From: an uncultured Paracoccaceae bacterium
GTDB lineage: Bacteria; Pseudomonadota; Alphaproteobacteria; Rhodobacterales; Rhodobacteraceae
Assembly: GCA_947488605.1 (NCBI GenBank)
Contig: CANKZJ010000001.1
Span: 1,019,603-1,083,602 of the forward strand
Reading direction: 5' to 3'
Length of the DNA stretch: 64,000 bases
Shown in pieces: positions 18,518 to 28,600 of the stretch. The stretch's first letter is position 1. Every line of letters begins with the position of its first letter. The translations under genes and the position numbers were made by a program. A model generated the notes under the pieces. That model made no database searches. It saw only the letters and a program-made list of their open reading frames with translations, and was not told where the DNA came from.

Positions 18518-19486
18518 TCAGCGATGCGGACGGGTGGCGTGAAATATCTTGAACGCACCATTCCCACCAATCGTGTCCACATTACGGAAACTTTCGGTCA
18601 GGCTGCTTTCATATGGCAAATGCCGGTTCGCAACCATCCATAACTTGCCGCTTGGTGTCAGTAGGCGTGCAGCGGCCTGAATAAAGGCGCGACCTAAACT
18701 TGGATCAGACGCGCGGCCCACATGGAAGGGTGGGTTAATGACGATGCCGTCATAAGCCGCGCCCTGAAAACGTGTGGCGTCCGCCCAATGGAACGACACG
18801 CGCGGGTCATCCACGTTTCGCCTAGCGCAGTCCAGTGCGAGTGCCTCGGCCTCGATCAGATCTAATGACGTCACACCTTTGCGCGATAAAACGGGTGCGG
18901 CCAGATACCCCCAACCTGCGCCCAAATCTGCCATCCGGTGCGGCAGTTTAGCTGGCAATGCATCAACGAGAAGCGCGGACCCCGCATCAACGGCCCCGTC
19001 CGAGAATACGCCAGCGGTTGTGACATAGCCATGCGGGCCTTTGGCAGGCGGTGGCGACGCCCAATCAGCAAAAGCATCAGTTGCCTGAAACCAAAAAATG
19101 CGACCGTGCCCCTTTGTCAGGGTTGGCAATTGACCCAGTGACTTTCGGCAGGCCTTGAATAGACTATCTACGCCATCGGTCTTCTGTCCATCAACAATGA
19201 CGACGTCGGCGTTTGCGCAGGCGGCGGCAACCATCGCACGCGCCAAAGCCTTAGCGCGCGGAACAACGACGATTGCCACAGTCGCGCGCGGCAGTTCTTG
19301 CGCTACGGGATAACCGGCGCTTTCCCATGCTGCATAGTCGGGATAAAACCCGTGAACGATAGTGACCCGGTCGCGGGGCAAAGCCGACACATCATAGGTG
19401 GCAGACGGGCGCATAACGGCGATCTGACCTTCTGGCAGCGCCAACAGGCCGTCTTCTAGGGCGGTACTTAAACGGGATTGGGACAT
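18518..19486 (-). CDS. RsmC-like rRNA (guanine-N2) methyltransferase
   Basis: This is a 322-aa class I SAM-dependent methyltransferase with two related halves, as in RsmC, which methylates G1207 of 16S rRNA. The SAM-binding motif LADLGAGWGYLAAPVL and the catalytic NPPF motif (VINPPFHVGR) are in the C-terminal half. The N-terminal half is degenerate. The family also holds RlmG, so the exact rRNA base is not certain. Confidence 0.85.
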   Translation of the reverse strand: MSQSRLSTALEDGLLALPEGQIAVMRPSATYDVSALPRDRVTIVHGFYPDYAAWESAGYPVAQELPRATVAIVVVPRAKALARAMVAAACANADVVIVDGQKTDGVDSLFKACRKSLGQLPTLTKGHGRIFWFQATDAFADWASPPPAKGPHGYVTTAGVFSDGAVDAGSALLVDALPAKLPHRMADLGAGWGYLAAPVLSRKGVTSLDLIEAEALALDCARRNVDDPRVSFHWADATRFQGAAYDGIVINPPFHVGRASDPSLGRAFIQAAARLLTPSGKLWMVANRHLPYESSLTESFRNVDTIGGNGAFKIFHATRPHR

Positions 19487-19510
19487 ATCTGATCGAAAAG
19501 CGGCAGGCCG

Positions 19511-19852
19511 CTATTCTTTCTCCATTGTGCACTGGAGCGGGTGCTGATGACGTTGCGCGAAATCCATGACCTGCGCCACTTTGGTTTCGGCGATTTCATG
19601 ACTGAACACGCCAACAACAGCCAGACCCTTCTTGTGGACAGTCAGCATCAGCTCAAATGACTGCGCATGCGAAAGTCCAAAGAAACGTTCCAGCACATGA
19701 ACGACGAACTCCATCGGAGTGAAGTCATCATTTAAAATCAACACCTTATACATAGGTGGGCGCTTCGTCTTAGGCTTGGTTTCAAGCACAACACCGACGT
19801 CGCCGTCGTCATCACCCTTTTTATCCGCCATCATTTGAAACTCTACCAGCAT
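19511..19852 (-). CDS. clpS: ATP-dependent Clp protease adaptor ClpS
   Basis: Delivers N-degron substrates to ClpAP. The protein has 113 aa with an acidic, flexible N-terminus and the core [20 protein letters not shown] followed by [18 protein letters not shown], both diagnostic. The start at 19852 has AAGGCGG nearby; the Met at 19834 or 19831 is an equally reasonable start. clpA is not adjacent in this window. Confidence 0.95.
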   Translation of the reverse strand: MLVEFQMMADKKGDDDGDVGVVLETKPKTKRPPMYKVLILNDDFTPMEFVVHVLERFFGLSHAQSFELMLTVHKKGLAVVGVFSHEIAETKVAQVMDFAQRHQHPLQCTMEKE

Positions 19853-20136
19853 TGATCCGCCTTGGTTGGTTGGCGTTATATATAAGGCACACGGTGGCCA
19901 AGAAAACCCCCTGCGTTTTCACATTGTAAACGCTGTATTTTACCCCTGCAATTCGCCGATATTGCGATCACAGCAAGAACCGACACTAGATATGGATAAG
20001 TTGCGCGATGATCACAATGAAAGTCCTTGAAATAAAGGTGTTTTCTGAAAATCGAACCTGTGCTAGCGTCCTCTCATAATAATAAGGTCACCGGAAAAAT
20101 CTGGGGCCAGAGGCAGTAAAAAATGAGGCAAGCGAC

Positions 20137-21591
20137 GTGACAAGTCGTCCGGGACAGTGGGCCCTCCAAGGGCTATTTCTATGTGTGTTGTTGATATCCG
20201 TCCTGCTTGCGCCGATCCGCGCAACGGCAGCGCCGTATGCTGCAATGGTGATGGACGCGCGAACAGGCGAAGTGCTGCATTCACGTAATGCCGACACCCA
20301 ATTGCATCCAGCATCGCTTACAAAAATGATGACGCTTTATGTAGCGTTTCAAGCTATTGAACGCGGCGAAATCTCGCTTGATACACCGGTGCGCATCAGC
20401 CGCCTTGCGGCGTCAGAGCCACCTTCAAAGCTTGGCCTGCGTTCTGGTCAAACGATCCGCCTACGTTTCCTTCTGCGGGCAGCAGCCGTGAAGTCAGCCA
20501 ATGATGCTGCCACTGCCATCGGCGAAGCGATCTCTGGCTCTGAAGAAGCTTTTGCCACACGCATGAACCGCACGGCCCGCGCAATGGGTATGCGCAACAC
20601 AAATTTCCGCAATGCACATGGTTTGACCCAATCCGGGCACCTGTCAACGGCACGCGACATGTCCGTGCTCGGCCGTCATGTCATCTACGACTTTCCCCAG
20701 TATTATAACCTCTTCTCGCGCCGCTCTGCGAATGCAGGCATTGCCACAGTGCGCCACACGAACCGCCGCTGGTTGGATAGTTACTCAGGCGGTGACGGAA
20801 TCAAAACAGGATATACACGCGCGGCGGGCTTTAACCTTGTTGCCTCTGCCCAGCGCGGACAAGAGCGCGTCATTGCGACCGTCTTTGGTGGATCATCAAC
20901 GGCCGCACGGAATGCACGCATCACAGAATTGATGGATATGGGCTTTAACCGTGCACCAGCGCGCGCCACGATCCGCAGGCCAAACCCGCCAGCTGCAATG
21001 CTTTCAAGCAACGAGACACCGCGCAGCACAACAGGCGGCAGCAAGACTATTCGTGTCAGTGGTTCGGTGAACACAAGCATCCGTCCCGTTTCGCGCCCAA
21101 CCGTCGCGCCAGTTGCCGAAGAGTTACTGGTTGCAGCTGTTGAGCCGGACATCATCAATGCCGCGATAGCCTCGGCTGTTGATGCCGCTGTCGCCGAAGC
21201 CTTGGCAAGCAGCGTTGCTGTGGCACCACAGGTCACGCCCACAACACGGCCAGCACAAAACGAAACAATTATGACTGCGGCAGCAGCACCCGCCGCCGCC
21301 GCGCCAATTGAGATCGGACCCGAAGTCGTTACGCGCATCTCTACATCAGGGGGCCGCCACTGGGGGGTCAACGTGGGACGTTATGACACGCGTTATGCCG
21401 CTGAACGCGTTTTACTCCGCGTGGCGCTGAATGAAATGAGCACGCTTGATGGATCACTGCGCCGGGTCGTTCAACGCTCCGGTGGGTTTGATGCCAACTT
21501 TATGGGTCTGACCCGCGAAGGCGCTGATCTGGCCTGTCGCAGATTGCAAGCACGTGGCACGACCTGCTTTATGATAGGGTCCGAAGGTTAG
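20137..21591 (+). CDS. D-alanyl-D-alanine carboxypeptidase with C-terminal SPOR-like domain
   Basis: This is a 484-aa penicillin-binding protein of the DacA/PBP5 type that trims peptidoglycan stem peptides in the periplasm. It starts at GTG 20137, since the nearby ATG frame stops at once. A signal peptide covers about residues 8-31. The catalytic triad motifs are SLTK (Ser60), SAN (120-122) and KTG (223-225). After an Ala-rich linker, the last 80 residues (GRHWGVNVGRYDTRYAAERV onward) look like a SPOR peptidoglycan-binding domain. A role at the septum or in cell-wall remodelling follows from the family. Confidence 0.92.
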   Translation: MTSRPGQWALQGLFLCVLLISVLLAPIRATAAPYAAMVMDARTGEVLHSRNADTQLHPASLTKMMTLYVAFQAIERGEISLDTPVRISRLAASEPPSKLGLRSGQTIRLRFLLRAAAVKSANDAATAIGEAISGSEEAFATRMNRTARAMGMRNTNFRNAHGLTQSGHLSTARDMSVLGRHVIYDFPQYYNLFSRRSANAGIATVRHTNRRWLDSYSGGDGIKTGYTRAAGFNLVASAQRGQERVIATVFGGSSTAARNARITELMDMGFNRAPARATIRRPNPPAAMLSSNETPRSTTGGSKTIRVSGSVNTSIRPVSRPTVAPVAEELLVAAVEPDIINAAIASAVDAAVAEALASSVAVAPQVTPTTRPAQNETIMTAAAAPAAAAPIEIGPEVVTRISTSGGRHWGVNVGRYDTRYAAERVLLRVALNEMSTLDGSLRRVVQRSGGFDANFMGLTREGADLACRRLQARGTTCFMIGSEG

Positions 21592-21594
21592 AAA

Positions 21595-21999
21595 CTAGAC
21601 CTCGCGGTAACGTTGCAGCCGTTCTTCCAACGTGCCGCTATGTAGCTCGAACATGTGGTTGTCGAAATCATAAAAGTAGATCGAATGCCCTTCACCGGCG
21701 ACGCGTGAGCGGCCTTCTTTCACTTCCAAGCCCAGCGATTGAATGCGCTGTAGCCTGTCATCATAGTCTTCAGGGGCCATCTTAAACGCGACATGATTGT
21801 ACGTCTTGTTGGGTAGGGGGTCGCCTTGCATGGTTGCAAGCCAGACACCACCAACATCGAAGAAGCGTTCTTTGGACAGCGAAAAAGTTGCATCACCGCT
21901 GTCATAAATCTTCTTGGCATCAAGAACCGTGGTGAGCATCTGTTCCATTTTGTCCAGATCGCGCACGATAAAAGTCATATGGCTGAGGCCGTCAATCAT
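21595..21999 (-). CDS. fosX: FosX-type fosfomycin hydrolase (VOC family)
   Basis: This is a 134-aa vicinal-oxygen-chelate protein. It starts MIDGLSHMTFIVRDL, as in the FosX proteins of Mesorhizobium and Listeria. Residues matching the metal ligands His7, His69 and Glu118 are present at the same numbers, as is the catalytic Glu44, which activates water to open the fosfomycin epoxide. This separates it from FosA and FosB, which use thiols. It lies 3 bp after the ATPase gene of the peptide ABC operon and is probably cotranscribed with it. The natural role may be another epoxide; resistance is inferred from family knowledge. Confidence 0.85.
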   Translation of the reverse strand: MIDGLSHMTFIVRDLDKMEQMLTTVLDAKKIYDSGDATFSLSKERFFDVGGVWLATMQGDPLPNKTYNHVAFKMAPEDYDDRLQRIQSLGLEVKEGRSRVAGEGHSIYFYDFDNHMFELHSGTLEERLQRYREV

Positions 22000-22002
22000 C
22001 GC

Positions 22003-23601
22003 CTAGGCCACCTTGCCCTCAAAGGCAGCAGCCATCAGTGCACGGGTGTATTCAGTTTGCGGGGCGTCAAAGATTGCGGCGGCGTCACCTGCCTCTACGA
22101 CATCGCCCTGCTTCATCACCATGACTTTATGAGACAGGGCGCGAACAACCTTCAGATCGTGGCTGATAAACAAATAGGCCAGTCCGTACTTTTGCTGCAA
22201 CTCCCGTAACAAATGCACGATCTGAACTTGCACCGTCATATCCAGCGCAGACGTTGGTTCGTCCAAAATAAGCAGTTTGGGTCGCAAGATCATAGCGCGC
22301 GCAATTGCGATCCTTTGGCGTTGACCGCCTGAAAACTCGTGCGGGTAGCGGTCCATCAGTACCGGATCCAGCCCGACCTCGGCCATAATCTCGCCGACCA
22401 TATCGCGGCGATCCCTGCCCGGCTCAACGCCGTGCACGCCAAGACCTTCGGCAATGATCTCGGCGACGGTCATGCGTGGGGAAAGCGACCCATATGGATC
22501 TTGAAAAACGATCTGCATCTCACTGCGCAAAGGGCGCATCTGGCGTTGATTTAAGCGGTGAATATCGGCGCCTTGAAAGGCAATGCGACCCTCGGACCGG
22601 ATCAAACGCATCACTGCCAATGCAAGTGTTGTCTTGCCCGACCCACTTTCGCCCACAACCCCAAGCGTTTCGCCCGCGCGCACTGTCATCGTGGCCTGAT
22701 TGACCGCCTTGATGTGACCAACCGTCCTTTTGAGAAGTCCGCGATGGATCGGGAACCAGATTTTGGCGCCTTCAGTCTCTAGCACAACAGGCGCTTGCGC
22801 TGACACCGGCACTGGCACGCCTGTTGATTCAGCCGCCAAAAGCGTTTGTGTGTAGGGATGTTGAGGATTTGCAAAAATCTCGGCCGTTGACCCGCTTTCA
22901 ACGATTTCGCCGTCTTTCATAACACAGACGCGGTCTGCGATTTTGCGGACAATCGTCAGATCATGCGTGATGAAGAGCATCGACATGCCCTCGTCGCGCT
23001 TAAGGTCTTCAAGCAAATTTAGAATTTGCGCCTGAATAGTCACATCAAGTGCGGTTGTCGGCTCGTCCGCAATAAGCATCTCGGGACCATTGGCCAACGC
23101 CATCGCGATCATCACGCGCTGACGCTGCCCGCCGGAAAGTTCATGAGCATAAGCACCCAAGCGGCTTTCTGCATCGCGGATGCCCACACGGTGCAACAGC
23201 TGCACGATGCGATTGCGGACAGCGGCACCACGCAAACCTTGGTGCAACTCGATACTTTCGGCCAATTGTTTTTCAATGGTGTGTAATGGGTTCAGGGACG
23301 TCATCGGCTCTTGGAAAATAAAGCTGATGTCGTTGCCGCGGACACGGCGCAGTGCGGGCTCGTCCGCACCAACCATTTCTTCGCCGTTGTATTTGATCGA
23401 CCCGGCCATTACAGCACTGTCGCCAAGCAACTGCACGGTTGAAAGGGCGGTCACCGATTTACCTGACCCGCTCTCACCCACAATCGCAACCGTTTCACCC
23501 CTATTCACCTGAAAGGATACGCCGCGCACAGCATGGGTCGTGTCCCCATCTTGCCGGAATGCGACGCGCAGGTCTTGGACATCTAGAACCACGTCACTCA
23601 T
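22003..23601 (-). CDS. yejF: Peptide ABC transporter, double ATP-binding protein (YejF-like)
   Basis: This is a 532-aa protein with two fused ABC ATPase domains, each with Walker A (GESGSGKS and GESGSGKT), an LSGGQ-type signature (ELSGGQRQRVMIA and EFSGGQRQRIAIA) and Walker B (LIADEPTTALD and LILDEPTSALD). It energises import of oligopeptides through the YejB and YejE permeases. The start overlaps the stop of the yejE-like gene (ATGA). In enterobacteria this importer also takes up microcin C; here that is only inference. Confidence 0.92.
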   Translation of the reverse strand: MSDVVLDVQDLRVAFRQDGDTTHAVRGVSFQVNRGETVAIVGESGSGKSVTALSTVQLLGDSAVMAGSIKYNGEEMVGADEPALRRVRGNDISFIFQEPMTSLNPLHTIEKQLAESIELHQGLRGAAVRNRIVQLLHRVGIRDAESRLGAYAHELSGGQRQRVMIAMALANGPEMLIADEPTTALDVTIQAQILNLLEDLKRDEGMSMLFITHDLTIVRKIADRVCVMKDGEIVESGSTAEIFANPQHPYTQTLLAAESTGVPVPVSAQAPVVLETEGAKIWFPIHRGLLKRTVGHIKAVNQATMTVRAGETLGVVGESGSGKTTLALAVMRLIRSEGRIAFQGADIHRLNQRQMRPLRSEMQIVFQDPYGSLSPRMTVAEIIAEGLGVHGVEPGRDRRDMVGEIMAEVGLDPVLMDRYPHEFSGGQRQRIAIARAMILRPKLLILDEPTSALDMTVQVQIVHLLRELQQKYGLAYLFISHDLKVVRALSHKVMVMKQGDVVEAGDAAAIFDAPQTEYTRALMAAAFEGKVA

Positions 23602-24797
23602 CTTGTGTTTGTTCCTGCAACTTTCGAGGGTTTCGTGCTCTCAAAAACCATATCATCTGTGACGACATTGCCGTCCGCCACAAAGGTCTTGCGCGGATCA
23701 AATGCGTCCCGCACCCCCTCAAAGATAAAGACCAAGAGCGACAGCATCACAGCAAAGGTAAAGAACGCGGTGAAGCCCAGCCAAGGCGCTTGCAGGTTTT
23801 GCTTGGCCTGCAAGGTCATTTCACCCAGCGAAGGCGCAGACGATGGCAAACCGAAGCCCAGGAAATCAAGCGACGCCAGCCCGCCAATTGCACCGGTAAC
23901 AAGAAACGGCAGCATGGTGACGGTTGCGACCATCGCATTGGGCAACATATGGCGGAACATGATCGTGCGGTCGCGCACGCCCAATGCCTTGGCGGCGCGT
24001 ACATATTCCAAATTGCGGGCGCGCAGGAACTCGGCCCTGACCACACCGACAAGCGCGGGCCATCCAAATAACACTGTGAGGAACACAAGAAGCCAGTAAC
24101 TTCGCCCCAATATCGCAAAGACAATGATGATCACATAAAGCGACGGCATTCCTGTCCAGATTTCAATGAACCGTTGAAAGATCAAATCGGTCCATCCACC
24201 AAAATACCCCTGCACGGCACCAGCCATGATCCCAATGATCGAGGCCGCAACTGTGACCGTCAGGGCAAATGTCACCGATAATCGGAAGCCGTAGATGACA
24301 CGTGCGGTGACATCGCGTTTGGTATCATCGGTGCCCAGCCAGTTTTGCGGGCTTGGCGGTGCAGGCGCCACGCCGCCTACATCTACAATCGTGTTGTATG
24401 AATACGGAATAATCGGCCAAAGCATCCAACCTTTTTGGAAATCACCATCCAACGTCTCACCCGCATCCACAGCGGCAATCAATTCTTCCGGTGCATCAAA
24501 ACAAGCTTCCAGCCCGCCTGTGACAATTAAACAGTCCACTTCTGGCTCGCCGTAACCTGCCTCTGTCGGGAAATCCCCACCGAAGTCACGCTCGGAATAG
24601 AAATTGAAAATCGGCATGTGAAGCTCACCGCGATAGCTGACCGCAATGGGTTTATCGTTCGCGACGAATTCGGCCATCAGAGAAAGTCCGAACAACACGC
24701 TAAAGATCACCAGCGACCAATACGCACGTCGATTACGCCTGAAATTGCGCAATCGGCGTTGATTGAGCGGGGAAAGAAAAGGACGCTTTGCCATCAA
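23598..24797 (-). CDS. yejE: Peptide ABC transporter permease (YejE-like)
   Basis: This is a 399-aa inner-membrane permease. It has a hydrophobic N-terminal helix, a long periplasmic insert (about residues 60-165) typical of YejE, then a DppC-like core of five helices with the EAA-type loop ([25 protein letters not shown]). The start overlaps the end of the yejB-like gene (ATGA). The last residues overlap the ATPase gene start. Confidence 0.91.
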   Translation of the reverse strand: MMAKRPFLSPLNQRRLRNFRRNRRAYWSLVIFSVLFGLSLMAEFVANDKPIAVSYRGELHMPIFNFYSERDFGGDFPTEAGYGEPEVDCLIVTGGLEACFDAPEELIAAVDAGETLDGDFQKGWMLWPIIPYSYNTIVDVGGVAPAPPSPQNWLGTDDTKRDVTARVIYGFRLSVTFALTVTVAASIIGIMAGAVQGYFGGWTDLIFQRFIEIWTGMPSLYVIIIVFAILGRSYWLLVFLTVLFGWPALVGVVRAEFLRARNLEYVRAAKALGVRDRTIMFRHMLPNAMVATVTMLPFLVTGAIGGLASLDFLGFGLPSSAPSLGEMTLQAKQNLQAPWLGFTAFFTFAVMLSLLVFIFEGVRDAFDPRKTFVADGNVVTDDMVFESTKPSKVAGTNTR

Positions 24798-25867
24798 TTT
24801 CGCGCCTCGAAATCAATACGCGGATCAATCAGGACATAGGTGAGATCTGTTAGAATACCGACCACCAGCCCGATAAGCGAAAATGCGAACAAAGTGCCGA
24901 AGACAACAGGGTAGTCGCGTGAAACAGCAGCCTCGAACCCCAATCGGCCTAGCCCGTCGAGAGAAAATAGCGTTTCGATAATCAAGGATCCACCAAAGAA
25001 CACACCGATGAACAGTGCGGGGAATCCCGAGATCACAATCAACATGGCATTGCGGAACACATGCCCGTAAAGCACCTGATTTTCTGAAAGGCCCTTCGCG
25101 CGCGCAGTTATCACGTACTGCTTTTTGATCTCGTCCAGAAAACTATTCTTGGTCAGCAAAGTCAGCGTCGCAAAGGCCGAGATCGTTGAGGCCAAGACCG
25201 GCAAGGTGATGTGCCAAAGGTAATCAAGAACTTTGCCGATCAGGGTCAGGTCTTCGAAGTTGCTGGATGTCAGACCGCGCAACGGGAATATCCGGTAGTA
25301 TGACCCCCCCGCAAAGAGCACGATCAACAAGATCGCAAACAAGAACCCGGGGATTGCGTAGCCTACGATGATCGCGCCCGACGTCCACGTATCAAAGGGC
25401 GTGCCGTCGCGAACCGCCTTTTTGATGCCGAGAGGGATTGATATCATGTAAGCAATCAACGTCGACCAAAGTCCCAGCGTGATGGACACCGGCATCTTTT
25501 CGAGCACCAAATCCAGCACACTGATCGAGCGGAAATAGCTCTCGCCAAAATCAAAACGCATGTAGTTCCACATCATGTTGAGGAACCGCTCTAGGGGTGG
25601 TTTATCAAAGCCGAACTCGCGTTCGAGATCGGCAATGAAATCTGCGGGCAAGCCACGTCCGCCGATGTAGTCGCTGTCTCCTGTATCGAGAATCTCGCTT
25701 CCGCCACCAGAAATGCCTTCAAAGACATCCCCCCCGCCTTCCATTTCGGCCAATATCTGTTCGATCGGTCCGCCGGGGACGAATTGGGTAAGCGCAAAGT
25801 TGATCATCATGATCCCGAGCAAAGTCGGGATCACAAGCAACAGTCGCCTGAGTATATATGCGCCCAC
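24794..25867 (-). CDS. yejB: Peptide ABC transporter permease (YejB-like)
   Basis: This is a 357-aa inner-membrane permease of the DppB type. The N-terminal [19 protein letters not shown] helix is typical. A periplasmic insert with a Gly/Asp-rich stretch (about residues 45-75) distinguishes YejB from DppB. The cytoplasmic loop [20 protein letters not shown] is the EAA-type motif. It lies 10 bp after the solute-binding protein gene and is part of the same operon. Confidence 0.91.
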   Translation of the reverse strand: MGAYILRRLLLVIPTLLGIMMINFALTQFVPGGPIEQILAEMEGGGDVFEGISGGGSEILDTGDSDYIGGRGLPADFIADLEREFGFDKPPLERFLNMMWNYMRFDFGESYFRSISVLDLVLEKMPVSITLGLWSTLIAYMISIPLGIKKAVRDGTPFDTWTSGAIIVGYAIPGFLFAILLIVLFAGGSYYRIFPLRGLTSSNFEDLTLIGKVLDYLWHITLPVLASTISAFATLTLLTKNSFLDEIKKQYVITARAKGLSENQVLYGHVFRNAMLIVISGFPALFIGVFFGGSLIIETLFSLDGLGRLGFEAAVSRDYPVVFGTLFAFSLIGLVVGILTDLTYVLIDPRIDFEARN

Positions 25868-25877
25868 TTATGCTGCC

Positions 25878-27797
25878 TTACTGAAACGCGCCGGCGGCAC
25901 GTAGTTCGGCTGAGCGGTCAGCGTTGTACCACCAGTTATCGATTGGTGACAAACCAAGTGGCGGGATTTCCTTGAACTCGAACAGATCGTAATAGGCCAC
26001 CGTATGCACATTCTTTTGCCACTGCGGGATCCAAAACCTTTCAGCGCGCAGGACGCGATCAAGCGCACGGGTAGCAGTTGTCAGATCTTCCAGAGTTTTT
26101 GCGGCAACAACTGTCTCAATCAACCGATCGGCGGCGGGCATTTTCAGACGCATTGGATTGCGCGAGCTATCTTCTGCTGCGGCAGACCCAAAGAACTGCG
26201 CCAACTGCTGTCCGGGCTCATAGCCTTGGCCCAGGGACGCGTTGGTAATATCAAACGCACCTGAGCGCCGGCGTTCGATATATTGGGCGGTGTCGACCCG
26301 CTCTAACACGGCATCAACGCCAAGACGTTTGAGGTTTTCAACGATGGGGTTGATGACGCGGTCGAATTGCGGCGACCGCTCCAAGAACGACACTGACAGA
26401 ACTTCGCCATCCTTGCGACGTAAACCATCATCGCCAGCGATCCAGCCTGCTTCGTCGAGCAGCGCAGATGCCGCACGCAACTGCCCACGATCCAGCTGGC
26501 GTTCGGCAGAGGCCGAGACCGGAGGAATCACAGCCTCTGTTGTCAGGATTTCCGCGTCAAGCAACCCTTCGTCGACCAATGGCTGCAAAATCGCGATCTC
26601 TTCGGGTGATGGCAGGCCAACAGCCTTTAGATCAGAGTTATCCCAGAACGATTCAGGCCGTTCAAACAGGTCGTAGAACAGCGTCTTGTTCATCCATTCA
26701 AAATTGATCATCCGCGACAATGCTTCACGCACACGTCGGTCTTGGAATTTCTCTTGGTTGAGGTTGAACACAAAACCTTGGCCTGTGCCAATTGCCCCAT
26801 TATTCAATTCTTCGACATTGACCCACCCGTTTTCACGCGCGGGAAAATCATAACCGGTGGCCCATTGCAGCGAGCTGTTCTCGTTGCGGTAGGTGTAAGC
26901 GCCAGATTTGAACCCCTCAAACGCCGCACTGCTATCGGCAAAGTATTCAATCCGGATCGTTTCGAAATTATTACGGCCTTGGTTGATGGGCAGGTCTGCA
27001 CCCCACCAGTTTTCATCATACCGGTAGATGATCTGCCGCCCGATATCGACTTCATCCAACCTGTAAGCACCGGTCGCCATAAATGGCTCATCTGATGCCT
27101 CATCTAGCCGCGTTCCAGTTTCTTCAAACCATGCCTGCGACAAAGCCGATGTGCCGCCCACCCATCTGACAACATCGCGCCGCGGGGCGCTTTCGGTAAA
27201 CGTAAATTTGATTGTGAAGTCGTCGATCACTTCGACGGAGTCGATAAATTCGGAGTAAACCGAACGATATTCTGTGATCCCCTGCTCCAATGACAGTTCG
27301 AATATGAATTTCAGATCACCGGCAGTCATCGTGCTGCCATCCCAAAATTTGACGTCATCGCGCAGGTTGAAAATCACCCAATCGCGACTTTCCGGATATT
27401 CGAGCGTTTCACAAAGATAGCAGTATGTCCCATACGGGTCGTCTAACGTGGCGGTTAGAATGCTTTCAGAGCCAATTGTGGCAAGCGCTGCGGGAACGCC
27501 TTTGCGCGTTCTCAAATTGAAGCTGTCGAATGTGCCCATCGCCCACTGCGAAAACTCGCCGCCCTTTGGTGCATCAGGATTGACATAGTCGAGTACCGCG
27601 TCCGGCCCGTATTTCAGATCGCCAAAGTTCGTGTATCCGTGGCTTACCGTGATATTTTCATGCGCTTCCGCGAAAACCTCGGATCCGGCCCAAATCGCTG
27701 CAACTGCAATGACAGAGCCAACAATCCAATGTTTTGCGACGCTTTCACGGCGATCACGTTGGGCGGCAAGAGCACGAGACTGGGGACGATTTGGCAT
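25878..27797 (-). CDS. yejA: Periplasmic peptide-binding protein of the ABC importer (YejA-like)
   Basis: This is a 639-aa SBP_bac_5 family protein. It has a positively charged N-terminus and a signal peptide core at about residues 24-43, cut near SEVFAEAHE. The segments HGYTNFGDLKYGPD and YVNPDAPKGGEF are characteristic of YejA-like binding proteins. It is the first gene of a five-gene minus-strand operon ending with fosX. CGGAGA before the ATG is a good ribosome binding site. Confidence 0.92.
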   Translation of the reverse strand: MPNRPQSRALAAQRDRRESVAKHWIVGSVIAVAAIWAGSEVFAEAHENITVSHGYTNFGDLKYGPDAVLDYVNPDAPKGGEFSQWAMGTFDSFNLRTRKGVPAALATIGSESILTATLDDPYGTYCYLCETLEYPESRDWVIFNLRDDVKFWDGSTMTAGDLKFIFELSLEQGITEYRSVYSEFIDSVEVIDDFTIKFTFTESAPRRDVVRWVGGTSALSQAWFEETGTRLDEASDEPFMATGAYRLDEVDIGRQIIYRYDENWWGADLPINQGRNNFETIRIEYFADSSAAFEGFKSGAYTYRNENSSLQWATGYDFPARENGWVNVEELNNGAIGTGQGFVFNLNQEKFQDRRVREALSRMINFEWMNKTLFYDLFERPESFWDNSDLKAVGLPSPEEIAILQPLVDEGLLDAEILTTEAVIPPVSASAERQLDRGQLRAASALLDEAGWIAGDDGLRRKDGEVLSVSFLERSPQFDRVINPIVENLKRLGVDAVLERVDTAQYIERRRSGAFDITNASLGQGYEPGQQLAQFFGSAAAEDSSRNPMRLKMPAADRLIETVVAAKTLEDLTTATRALDRVLRAERFWIPQWQKNVHTVAYYDLFEFKEIPPLGLSPIDNWWYNADRSAELRAAGAFQ

Positions 27798-27913
27798 CTG
27801 TTTCTCCGGTTAGAAGGCATCTTGTTTCAACTAAATGAAGTAAAAGGACAGTTTGGCAAACTTTCAAGATGCGTTTACGTGAACAGATGGTGAGCAAACC
27901 GTAACATTTAACG

Positions 27914-27938
27914 AAAAAGGCCGCCCCAGAGGACGGCC
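27914..27938 (-). terminator. Rho-independent terminator after the cytochrome c gene
   Basis: On the minus strand the stem GGCCGTCC / GGGCGGCC (loop TCTG, one G-T pair) is followed by five T. It starts 26 bp after the stop codon of the cytochrome c gene and separates it from yejA downstream. Confidence 0.85.
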
Positions 27939-27963
27939 AATTGCGTATTCAAAGGACGAAAGC

Positions 27964-28479
27964 TTACCCACCAATCGTGGCCAGATATGCAATCAAATTC
28001 GCACGATCTTCGACGTCACGCATGCCGTTATAGCTCATCGCTGTACCTGGTGCATAACCGCGTGGGTTTTCCAGGAACGCGCTTAAGTTTTCAGGGGTCC
28101 AAACATCGGCCGCCTCAATCAAAGCGCCAGAGTAGGCGAAGTCATCGTAGAACTGTACGGGACGGTTCACGACACCGTAAAGCGCTGGTCCTGTTCCGTG
28201 GCTACCGGATTCAAGCGCGTGGCAAGACCGGCATCCGCGCCAGAGGCCCTCACCGTCGGATGCACTTGCTGATGCAAAGACCACTGCGAAAGGTACTTCT
28301 TCAACAACTTCGACGTCACCGTCCGCTTCGGTTTCAACTTCGATGACATAGGCCTGTTCGCCATAGCCATGCCCGCCGCTATGATAAATCTCTTCGGAAA
28401 GCCAAGCACCGAGCAAGAAAATAAGGAAAGTGCTGCAAAGACCACCAATCACTTTGGTCATTGTCATTGTGTCGAACAT
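27964..28479 (-). CDS. Membrane-anchored c-type cytochrome (cytochrome cy/c552-like)
   Basis: This is a 171-aa protein with an uncleaved N-terminal anchor (about residues 8-28, VIGGLCSTFLIFLLGAWL), an acidic linker and one class I cytochrome c domain. Heme is bound by CRSCH; the distal Met is probably in the PGTAMSYNGM segment. Such cytochromes carry electrons from the bc1 complex to terminal oxidases in Rhodobacterales. Start choice: the Met at 28479 gives a short N-terminus as in relatives; upstream starts at 28491 or 28512 are possible. Confidence 0.9.
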   Translation of the reverse strand: MFDTMTMTKVIGGLCSTFLIFLLGAWLSEEIYHSGGHGYGEQAYVIEVETEADGDVEVVEEVPFAVVFASASASDGEGLWRGCRSCHALESGSHGTGPALYGVVNRPVQFYDDFAYSGALIEAADVWTPENLSAFLENPRGYAPGTAMSYNGMRDVEDRANLIAYLATIGG

Positions 28480-28600
28480 GTCGCGATCCATTCTGTTCAA
28501 AGATTCATGCACATCTATCCGCTTCCAACACCGGGTTGCAAGGTATACTCCCGCGACCTAACGCCCATTTTTTCAGGGTGACACGAGGGAGGTCACAAAA

